Positions 58,456 through 64,000 of a stretch of 64,000 nt of DNA are shown one piece after another. The DNA is taken from positions 496,001 through 560,000 of the forward strand of contig NZ_JAPDOB010000002.1 of the NCBI RefSeq assembly GCF_026013565.1. The letters run 5' to 3'. This DNA comes from Sphingomonas arvum (GTDB taxonomy: Bacteria; Pseudomonadota; Alphaproteobacteria; Sphingomonadales; Sphingomonadaceae). Position 1 is the first letter of the stretch, and each line of letters starts with the position of its first letter. The translations under genes were made by a program, and so were the position numbers. The notes under the pieces were generated by a model, which had not been told where the DNA came from, made no database searches, and saw only the letters and a program-made list of their open reading frames with translations.

Positions 58456-58485
58456 GCTGAACGCCGCGATCAATCGCGGTTCAGC
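58456..58485. other. Imperfect inverted repeat in the purA leader
   Basis: The arms GCTGAAC...CGCGAT (with a two-base bulge) and ATCGCGGTTCAGC pair over 13 bases, leaving a 2-base loop. It is 21 bases upstream of the purA start codon (minus strand) and 50 bases upstream of the small exported protein on the plus strand. No U-tract follows on either strand, so it is not an intrinsic terminator. It may be a leader structure or protein-binding site. Confidence 0.5.
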
Positions 58486-58534
58486 GGCGCTCCTATTGGT
58501 TCGCTCCATTGCCGTCCAGTTGAGGGAGATGGGA

Positions 58535-58735
58535 ATGGCGATTTCTCGTGCGAAAGTCGGCGCCGGCCTGCTGGTCGCCAGCGCGCTCGTCGCAGGCCAT
58601 CAGGTGCTCGCGCAGCAACTGCCACGGCAGTGCCGCACCCCGGCTTTGGCGCGATGCCTGCTCTCGGCTGACCGTGACAGCTGCGCCGCCTTAGTGCTGC
58701 AGAACATGCTCCACGACTGCAAGGGCTATCAGTGA
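58535..58735 (+). CDS. Small exported cysteine-containing protein
   Basis: A 66-residue protein starting at ATG 58535, chosen over ATG 58529 because GGGAG is 7 bases away. A signal peptide (ending VLAQQ) leaves a mature peptide with four cysteines at 33, 41, 50 and 62, enough for two disulfides. No family is recognised. It lies between the divergent purA and a hypothetical gene. It may be a periplasmic or secreted mini-protein. Confidence 0.55.
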   Translation: MAISRAKVGAGLLVASALVAGHQVLAQQLPRQCRTPALARCLLSADRDSCAALVLQNMLHDCKGYQ

Positions 58736-58933
58736 CCAGGTGGTGAACCGCGCGGGAGCGCTGCCGGCCGGGTGGCGCTGGGAATGCCTAGCGCCAGTCC
58801 CCTTCAGCTCGCTTGAAGCGATTCAGCTCAGTAAGCCGCACTTCTTCGGCTGTTCTCCTGGGTCTAGTCCATCACACAACTGGAGGCCGTAGCTTCGGGC
58901 TCGTACAATGTGTGCGGTTCAAGGGAGGCTGCC

Positions 58934-59293
58934 ATGCCTGAGCTGCCATCTGCCGCGTGGAGTCACGTTCCGGACGTGGTACGCGATAGCGTAACTCCGT
59001 TGACGTTCACCGTCCTCTACTATGGCATCGGCGCCGAAGATGTCGGTTTCTTCGGCGAGGTCAGCGAGAAGACGTGGATCGAGCGAACGGCGGGCGCCAC
59101 CTACACCTACAAGGAGCTCGTGGAGAACCCCAACAGGGTCGTGCTGTACGACGAAGTCCGCGACCGTACGGTGACAATCAACTGGTCCAATTACCACTTC
59201 ACGATCAGCGATGATGGAGTCCAAACCTCCTACATCGTGACCGACTCCGAAGACTCGCTCAGGCCCTTCGTCCCACCGGACTCCTGGTTTTGA
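58934..59293 (+). CDS. Hypothetical protein of unknown family
   Basis: A 119-residue soluble, acidic protein starting at ATG 58934 after GGGAGG. It has no signal peptide or membrane segment and reads FTVLYYGIGAEDVGFFGEVS, a beta-rich pattern with repeated valine/threonine/tyrosine residues, ending SEDSLRPFVPPDSWF. No homologue is recognised. Codon use looks less GC-biased than the neighbours (many ATC/TAC/GTC but also AAT, TAT, ACA), hinting at transfer. The 198 bases before it contain a hairpin of GGCGCT/AGCGCC near 58774-58795 but no clear promoter. Confidence 0.6.
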   Translation: MPELPSAAWSHVPDVVRDSVTPLTFTVLYYGIGAEDVGFFGEVSEKTWIERTAGATYTYKELVENPNRVVLYDEVRDRTVTINWSNYHFTISDDGVQTSYIVTDSEDSLRPFVPPDSWF

Positions 59294-59330
59294 ACGCTGA
59301 GGCAATCGCCTGAGGGTGCGGGAACGCTTG

Positions 59331-60911
59331 TCAGAAGCGTAGCGGCACGACCTCGCGCACACCCTCCAGCCCGCACAGCTGCTCCACCACCGCCGCCGGC
59401 ACCTCGCCGTCGACCGCCACCAGCGCCACCGCTTCGCCGCCGGCATCGCGCCGGCCGAGGTTGAAGGTGGCGATGTTGATGCCCGCTTCACCGAGCGTGG
59501 TGCCCAGCTTGCCGATGAAGCCCGGCGCGTCATTGTTGACGATGTACAGCATCGCCCCCGCCAGCTCCGCCTCGACGCCGACGCCGAACATCTCCACCAG
59601 CCGCGGGGCCTTGTTGCCGAACAGAGTGCCCGCGACGCCGCGTTCGCCCGCGTCCGTGCCGACCGTCACCCGCACCAACGTGTGGTAGTCGCCCTCGCGG
59701 TCGTGCCGCACCTCACGCACGTCCAGCCCGCGTTCCTTGGCCAGCACCGGCGCGTTCACCATGTTCACCGTTTGGCTGTAAGTGCCCATCAGGCCGGCCA
59801 GCACCGCGCCGGTGATCGGCTTCGGATTGAGCTCGGCCGCCGCGCCCTCGACCTCGACCGCCACGCTGCGCACCTCCTCGCCCAGCACCTGACCGGCGAG
59901 CCGGCCCAGCTTCTCGGCCAGCGCCATGTACGGCTTCAGCCGCGGGGCTTCCTCGGCCGACAGCGACGGCATGTTGATCGCGTTTGTGACGCCGCCGAGC
60001 AGGAGAAAGTCGCTCATCTGCTCCGCCACCTGAATGGCGACATTGACCTGTGCTTCGCTGGTCGAGGCGCCAAGGTGCGGCGTCGAAATGAAGCCGGGCG
60101 TCCCGAACAGGGGCGAGGCGGTCGCCGGCTCCGTCTCGAACACATCCAGAGCCGCGCCTGCAACCTGGCCGCTGTCCAGCGCCTCCTTGAGCGCTGCCTC
60201 GTCGATCAGCCCGCCGCGCGCGCAGTTGATGATTCGGACGCCTGGCTTGGTCCTCGCCAGCGCCTCGCGCGATAGAATGCCCCTGGTCTGGTCGGTCAGC
60301 GGCGTATGCAGGGTAATGAAATCGGCGCGGGCCAGCAGCGCGTCCAGCTCGACCTTCTCGACCCCAAGCTCGAGCGCCCGCTCCGGCGTCAGGAACGGGT
60401 CAAACGCGACGACCTTCATTTTCAGCCCAAGCGCCCGGCTGGCGACGATGGAGCCGATATTGCCCGCGCCGATCAGGCCCAGCGTCTTGGCGGTCAGCTC
60501 GACCCCCATGAAACGATTCTTCTCCCACTTGCCGGCCTGGGTGGAGGCGTCGGCCTCGGGCAATTGGCGCGCCAGCGCGAACATCAGCGCGACTGCATGT
60601 TCGGCGGTGGTGATCGAATTGCCGAACGGCGTGTTCATCACCACCACGCCCCGGGCGGTCGCGGCGGCGATGTCGACATTGTCGACCCCGATACCGGCGC
60701 GGCCGACCACCTTAAGGCTGGTGGCGGCGTCCAGCACGTCCGCCGTCACCTTGGTCGCGGAGCGGATCGCGAGCCCATGATAGTCGCGGATGATCGCCTT
60801 GAGCTCGTCCTTGCCGAGGCCCGGCTTCTCGTCGACCTCGATCCCGCGCTCACGGAAGATAGCGGCGGCCTTGGGGTCCATCTTGTCGGAAATGAGGACT
60901 TTGGGGGTCAT
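59331..60911 (-). CDS. serA: D-3-phosphoglycerate dehydrogenase
   Basis: A 526-residue enzyme committing 3-phosphoglycerate to serine synthesis. The nucleotide-binding domain contains LGLIGAGNIGSIVASRAL (GAGNIG at 148-153), and NCARGGLIDEAA and the catalytic histidine region FISTPHLGASTSEAQ are visible. The extra intervening domain and the C-terminal ACT domain (last about 75 residues, INIATFNLGRRDAGGEAVAL) place it in the long type I PGDH class with possible serine feedback. It is 75 bases downstream of serC. Confidence 0.95.
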   Translation of the reverse strand: MTPKVLISDKMDPKAAAIFRERGIEVDEKPGLGKDELKAIIRDYHGLAIRSATKVTADVLDAATSLKVVGRAGIGVDNVDIAAATARGVVVMNTPFGNSITTAEHAVALMFALARQLPEADASTQAGKWEKNRFMGVELTAKTLGLIGAGNIGSIVASRALGLKMKVVAFDPFLTPERALELGVEKVELDALLARADFITLHTPLTDQTRGILSREALARTKPGVRIINCARGGLIDEAALKEALDSGQVAGAALDVFETEPATASPLFGTPGFISTPHLGASTSEAQVNVAIQVAEQMSDFLLLGGVTNAINMPSLSAEEAPRLKPYMALAEKLGRLAGQVLGEEVRSVAVEVEGAAAELNPKPITGAVLAGLMGTYSQTVNMVNAPVLAKERGLDVREVRHDREGDYHTLVRVTVGTDAGERGVAGTLFGNKAPRLVEMFGVGVEAELAGAMLYIVNNDAPGFIGKLGTTLGEAGINIATFNLGRRDAGGEAVALVAVDGEVPAAVVEQLCGLEGVREVVPLRF

Positions 60912-60986
60912 GATGTGATCCTTGCCGTGCTCCCGCGTCGGCAGGAGCCCAGTTGTTCTTGGAAGAATGAAGGTCTGGGCTCCCGC

Positions 60987-62114
60987 CTATGCAGGAGCAG
61001 TCTCTGCCCAGGCCCAGTCGAGCCACGGCCCGAGCGCCGCTATGTCGGCGGTGTCGACGGTCGCGCCGCACCAGATGCGCAGCCCCGCCGGCGCGTCGCG
61101 ATAACCGGCGATGTCGAATGCCGCCCCTTCCGCTTCCAGCAGTCCGGCCATGCGCTTGATCCGGTCCTGGTCGGCCCCGTCGAGCGTCAGGCAAACGCTG
61201 GTGGTCGAACGGCTCGCCGGGTTTGCGGCGAGGTGTGACAGCCAGTTCCGTTCGCGCACGATCCGATCCAGTGCCGCCGCATTCGCCTCGGTTCGCGCGA
61301 TCATGCCCGCGTGCCCACCAATGGACTTGGCCCATTCCAGCGTCACGATCGCGTCCTCGACCGCGAGCATGCTCGGCGTGTTGATCGTCTCGCCGGTGAA
61401 CACGCCTTCGTTGAGCTTGCCCTTGGACGTGAGCCGGAACAGCTTGGGCAGCGGCCAGGCCGGCGTGTAGCTTTCCAGCCGCTCGACCGCGCGCGGGCCC
61501 AGGATCAGCACGCCATGCGCCCCTTCGCCGCCCAGCACCTTCTGCCAGCTGAAGGTCGCCACATCGACCTTGTCCCACGGAATCTCATAGGCGAACACCG
61601 CGCTGGTCGCGTCGGCGAAGCTCAGGCCTTCACGGTCGGCTGCAATCCATTCGCCGTCCGGCACCCGCACGCCGCTGGTAGTGCCGTTCCAGGTAAACAG
61701 CACGTCATGGCTCCAGTCGACCTGGCCGAGGTCCGGCAGCTCGCCGTAATCCGCGCGGATGACCTTCGGGTCGATCTTCAGCTGCTTGACGGCATCGGTC
61801 ACCCAGCCTTCGCCGAAGCTCTCCCACGCGAGCGCCGTCACCGGCCGTGCGGCGAGCATGGTCCACATCGCCAGCTCGTACGCGCCCGTGTCGGAGCCGG
61901 GCACGATGCCGATGCGATGCGTGTCCGGCAGCTGCAGCAGCTCGCGCATCAGGTCGATGCAATATCGCAGCCGCGCCTTGCCGAGCTTGGACCGATGCGA
62001 TCGGCCAAGGCTGTCGAGCTTGATCTGGTCGGGGCTCCAGCCCGGCGGCTTGGCGCAGGGTCCGGAAGAGAAATAGGGACGGGCAGGACGCACGTCCGGC
62101 TTGGTGTTCGTCAC
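60987..62114 (-). CDS. serC: Phosphoserine aminotransferase
   Basis: A 375-residue PLP enzyme converting 3-phosphohydroxypyruvate to phosphoserine, the step after SerA, in the alphaproteobacterial long form. It starts at GTG 62114 with AAGGAG 9 bases before it, in place of an in-frame longer frame that lacks conserved residues. Visible are YFSSGPCAKPPGWSPDQ, VPGSDTGAYELAMW and the PLP site FSWQKVLGGEGAHG with Lys192. A short structured leader with a hairpin masking the ribosome site precedes it. It is co-oriented with serA and only 75 bases upstream. Confidence 0.95.
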   Translation of the reverse strand: MTNTKPDVRPARPYFSSGPCAKPPGWSPDQIKLDSLGRSHRSKLGKARLRYCIDLMRELLQLPDTHRIGIVPGSDTGAYELAMWTMLAARPVTALAWESFGEGWVTDAVKQLKIDPKVIRADYGELPDLGQVDWSHDVLFTWNGTTSGVRVPDGEWIAADREGLSFADATSAVFAYEIPWDKVDVATFSWQKVLGGEGAHGVLILGPRAVERLESYTPAWPLPKLFRLTSKGKLNEGVFTGETINTPSMLAVEDAIVTLEWAKSIGGHAGMIARTEANAAALDRIVRERNWLSHLAANPASRSTTSVCLTLDGADQDRIKRMAGLLEAEGAAFDIAGYRDAPAGLRIWCGATVDTADIAALGPWLDWAWAETAPA

Positions 62115-62172
62115 GTTTGAACTCTCCTTACAGAGAGCGCGCGCCGCGTTGGGACGGCGTGGCCCGACGCCG
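62115..62172 (-). promoter_or_regulatory. Possible serC leader RNA with ribosome-site hairpin
   Basis: On the minus strand, the 58 bases before the serC GTG can form two hairpins. The first (62172-62155) pairs CGGCGT with ACGCCG around a CGGGCC loop. The second (62137-62122) pairs CTCTC with GAGAG and places part of AAGGAG in its loop and stem, so it would mask the ribosome site. A conserved 'serC' leader RNA upstream of alphaproteobacterial serC genes is described in the literature; I infer this may be an instance, without a covariance search. Confidence 0.45.
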
Positions 62173-62442
62173 GGTGTAACGGCTCGATGCCGCGGCGCAA
62201 GCTGGCTCGTGTCGAATCGAGCAGGCCGGTGAATAACTCGCGCCGGCAGGGAACCTTTTTCCACGTCCTTGCTGCGACTGGGCTCGGTTCGTCGCCCTTC
62301 GCCCGCAACTCGTCCCGGAGCGGGCAGCAATAGGTTGAATTGCTTAACCAACGGCGGTCTTTTCTCCCCGTCAGCACGGCCGTTGGGCAAATCGGGCGTG
62401 TGGGCAACGGGGCTGGGGAGCTCCTTGTGGTGGACAAAACGA

Positions 62443-62477
62443 AGCGGGCGCGGCGCCTTGGTGCCGCCTTGCCCGCT
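62443..62477. other. Long GC-rich hairpin in the leader of the M23 peptidase gene
   Basis: The 390-base interval between serC and the M23 peptidase gene holds the serC leader, an unexplained stretch and this hairpin. The outer stem pairs AGCGGGC with GCCCGCT (7 bp) and the inner GCGGCGCC with GGTGCCGC (8 bp, one G-U). Read on the minus strand it is followed by TCGTTTTG, so it could terminate antisense transcription; on the plus strand no U-tract follows. I see no gene in the rest of the interval. Confidence 0.45.
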
Positions 62478-62506
62478 CCGGAATGAGGTTTGGGAGCGAC
62501 TACCCG

Positions 62507-63541
62507 ATGGCTTATGCACTGACCGCGCCGACCGGCCTTCTGCGAAGCCGTGACCTGTTCGTCCATGATGGCGCACGGCTCCGCCGCATCCGCCTGTCGG
62601 TTCCGGTTCAGGCTCTCTTCCTGGCGCTCGCTGTCGCCCTTGTCTGCTGGTCCGCGTTCGCCGCCACTCGCCTCCTCTCCGCCGCAACGCCGGCCCCGAC
62701 CGGCCTGGAAGCGCGCGCCCGCCTCCTCGAACAGCGCCAGGCCCTGATCGAAGCCATGCTGGTCGGCGAGAAGGTCGACCCGGCCTTGCTCGCCGCCGCT
62801 GCCCGCACCGCGGCCGCGCAGGCCGGCCCGCTCGCCCGCCTCGAGAGCAATCAGGTCGAGCAGGCGGCGCTGGTCGCCAAGGCGCTGGACGTCCGCTATC
62901 AGGTCACCGCCGAGGAGCTGGCGAAGCTCGGCCTCACCCCCGCCAAGGTCGGCGGCGTCGGCGGCCCGCTTGACCCCGCGAGCAGCGCCGACCCGACGTT
63001 CAAGGCCCTGTTCAACAGCTGGAAGCGGCTCGACACTCTGCAGGACGGCGTGTTCGCCGTGCCCAGCGACAAGCCGGTCCGCACCGCCGCCTTCACGTCC
63101 AGCTACGGCGTGCGCTCCGACCCATTCCAGGGCCGCGCGGCAATGCACGCTGGTATCGACCTCGCCGGCCCGGTGGGCACACCGATCTACGCCACGGCCG
63201 ATGGCACGGTCAGCACCGCGGGCTGGAACAGCGGCGGCTACGGCAACCTCATCAAGATCGACCATGGCCGCGGCATCGAGACGCGCTTCGGCCACCTGTC
63301 GGCCATCATGGTCCGCGAAGGTCAGCGCGTGCACCGCGGCGACCTCATCGCCAAGATGGGCTCGACCGGTCGCTCCACGGGCAGCCACCTGCACTATGAA
63401 GTGCGGATCGACGGTCGGGCCGTGAACCCGATCCCGTTCATGAAGTCGACCGACTACATCCTCGCCCTGCGCGGCCATCAGGCCGGCTCGTCGATGGACC
63501 AGGTCGCACTCGGCGGTCCGGCCCTGCGCGCCGCCAAGTAA
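62507..63541 (+). CDS. M23 family metallopeptidase (peptidoglycan hydrolase)
   Basis: A 344-residue protein from ATG 62507 (an alternative ATG at 62483 adds eight residues). A transmembrane segment (about 33-58) anchors it in the inner membrane, a helical region (65-185) follows, and the M23 endopeptidase domain occupies about 195-310: HAGIDLA gives His214 and Asp218, RFGHLS gives His263, and SHLHYEV gives His294/His296. Such enzymes cleave peptidoglycan cross-links during growth or division. It is divergent from serC with a leader hairpin. Confidence 0.9.
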   Translation: MAYALTAPTGLLRSRDLFVHDGARLRRIRLSVPVQALFLALAVALVCWSAFAATRLLSAATPAPTGLEARARLLEQRQALIEAMLVGEKVDPALLAAAARTAAAQAGPLARLESNQVEQAALVAKALDVRYQVTAEELAKLGLTPAKVGGVGGPLDPASSADPTFKALFNSWKRLDTLQDGVFAVPSDKPVRTAAFTSSYGVRSDPFQGRAAMHAGIDLAGPVGTPIYATADGTVSTAGWNSGGYGNLIKIDHGRGIETRFGHLSAIMVREGQRVHRGDLIAKMGSTGRSTGSHLHYEVRIDGRAVNPIPFMKSTDYILALRGHQAGSSMDQVALGGPALRAAK

Positions 63542-63578
63542 GCTTGGCGAAGGGGCCCTTGGCTCCTATCTCGCCTCC

Positions 63579-63905
63579 GTGACACAGCTTACCCTTACTC
63601 CGTCCGCCGCCCGCCGCGTGGCCTGGATCGCCGATCGCCAGGGCAAGCCGGCCGTGCTCCGCCTGGCCGTGGATGGCGGCGGCTGTGCTGGTTTCTCCTA
63701 CAAGTTCGGCTTGGCCGACGGCATCGACGCCGACGATGCGGTTGCGGAAACGGACGGCGTGAAGCTGGTGGTCGACAGCGTCAGCCTCGGCCTGCTCGAC
63801 GGCAGCCAGGTCGATTTCGTCGAGGACCTCGGCGGCTCGGCCTTCAAGGTCCAGAATCCCAACGCCGCCAGTGGTTGCGGTTGCGGGTCTTCCTTCTCGG
63901 TCTGA
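63579..63905 (+). CDS. erpA: HesB/IscA-type iron-sulfur cluster assembly protein (ErpA-like)
   Basis: A 108-residue A-type Fe-S carrier. The conserved cysteines are Cys36 in GGGCAGFSY and Cys100 and Cys102 in the C-terminal SGCGCGSSFSV. It follows the fold of ErpA/IscA with the central VDSVSLGLLDGSQVDFVEDL. It starts at GTG 63579. It binds and hands clusters to apo-enzymes; whether ErpA or IscA cannot be decided. It is 37 bases downstream of the M23 gene on the same strand. Confidence 0.9.
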   Translation: MTQLTLTPSAARRVAWIADRQGKPAVLRLAVDGGGCAGFSYKFGLADGIDADDAVAETDGVKLVVDSVSLGLLDGSQVDFVEDLGGSAFKVQNPNAASGCGCGSSFSV

Positions 63906-63926
63906 TCTGCGGCTAGGTGGCGGCCC

Positions 63927-64000
63927 ATGAAGATCGCCACCTTCAACATCAACGGTATCCGCGCCCGCCTCCCGCGCCTGCTCGAATGGTTGGAGCGCGA
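63927..64000 (+). CDS. xthA: Exodeoxyribonuclease III, N-terminal fragment (cut by window edge)
   Basis: The first 24 codons from ATG 63927 read MKIATFNINGIRARLPRLLE then WLER, the canonical start of exonuclease III (AP endonuclease family 1) where Asn7 helps bind the metal. The remaining some 230 residues lie outside the window. It would repair abasic sites and 3' ends. It starts 21 bases after the ErpA-like gene stop on the same strand. Confidence 0.85.
   Translation, partial: MKIATFNINGIRARLPRLLEWLER

Noticed and set aside
60987-62687. A 566-residue form of serC
   Set aside because: Residues before GTG 62114 have no similarity to SerC, and the ribosome site AAGGAG sits just before that GTG.
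62111-63478. A 455-codon minus-strand frame upstream of serC
   Set aside because: It is antisense to the M23 peptidase gene, which shows complete catalytic motifs. Extending serC to this frame would add unconserved residues.
63545-63570. A palindromic AAGGGGCCCTT near the M23 gene end, considered as a terminator
   Set aside because: The stem has no loop and no U-tract, so it does not meet terminator criteria.

Overview
The window is a continuous piece of a high-GC alphaproteobacterial chromosome, most likely from the Sphingomonadales. This is inferred from gene content: GapR and SciP-type cell-cycle proteins, an ATP12 chaperone, RluA-HAD-ATP12 gene order, ClpS, a UrcA-family protein, a class I PHA synthase with a phasin, and a propionyl-CoA/methylmalonyl-CoA pathway. 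No phage, insertion sequence, CRISPR array or rRNA was seen. Genes are tightly packed, often overlapping by 1-4 bases, and one tRNA (Glu, UUC) is present.

Layout. 1-4175: end of yebC, gapR, pyruvate kinase, nnrD and a histidine phosphatase. 4262-8811: two adjacent multidomain sugar genes, a GH1 glycosidase fused to an NDP-sugar reductase and a glycosyltransferase fused to UDP-galactopyranose mutase. They stand alone without other polysaccharide genes and are the most unusual locus here. 9316-15847: a propionate-to-succinyl-CoA operon (pccB, epimerase, methylmalonyl-CoA mutase, pccA) with two tiny membrane-protein genes inserted. 16698-19041: glutathione-dependent formaldehyde oxidation (class III alcohol dehydrogenase, a VOC protein, S-formylglutathione hydrolase). 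19085-28924: an EAL phosphodiesterase, acyl-CoA dehydrogenase, tRNA-Glu, recJ, glpX, a PilZ protein, an AlaC-like aminotransferase and small membrane proteins.

29161-37805: PHA synthase, RarD, an exported amidohydrolase, murA, clpS, phasin (with an upstream TGC-rich direct repeat and a downstream terminator) and gmk. 37802-46963: a minus-strand run of eight genes, from an RND efflux adaptor and pump through DUF445, GNAT, RluA, HAD and a small membrane protein to ATP12. 47162-48976: two GlsB-type stress membrane proteins, a SIMPL protein and sciP. 49329-57138: mnmA, a NUDIX hydrolase, pdxH-CDF-phzF and dnaJ-brkB-fabI. 57145-64000: purA, serA/serC with a possible structured leader, an M23 peptidase, an ErpA-like Fe-S carrier and the start of xthA.

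The genes are mainly housekeeping and central metabolism. Propionyl-CoA disposal, PHA storage and acyl-CoA dehydrogenase point to flexible use of fatty acid and odd-chain carbon. EAL and PilZ proteins indicate cyclic-di-GMP signalling. Functions are assigned by recognising protein families by eye; no database search was run.
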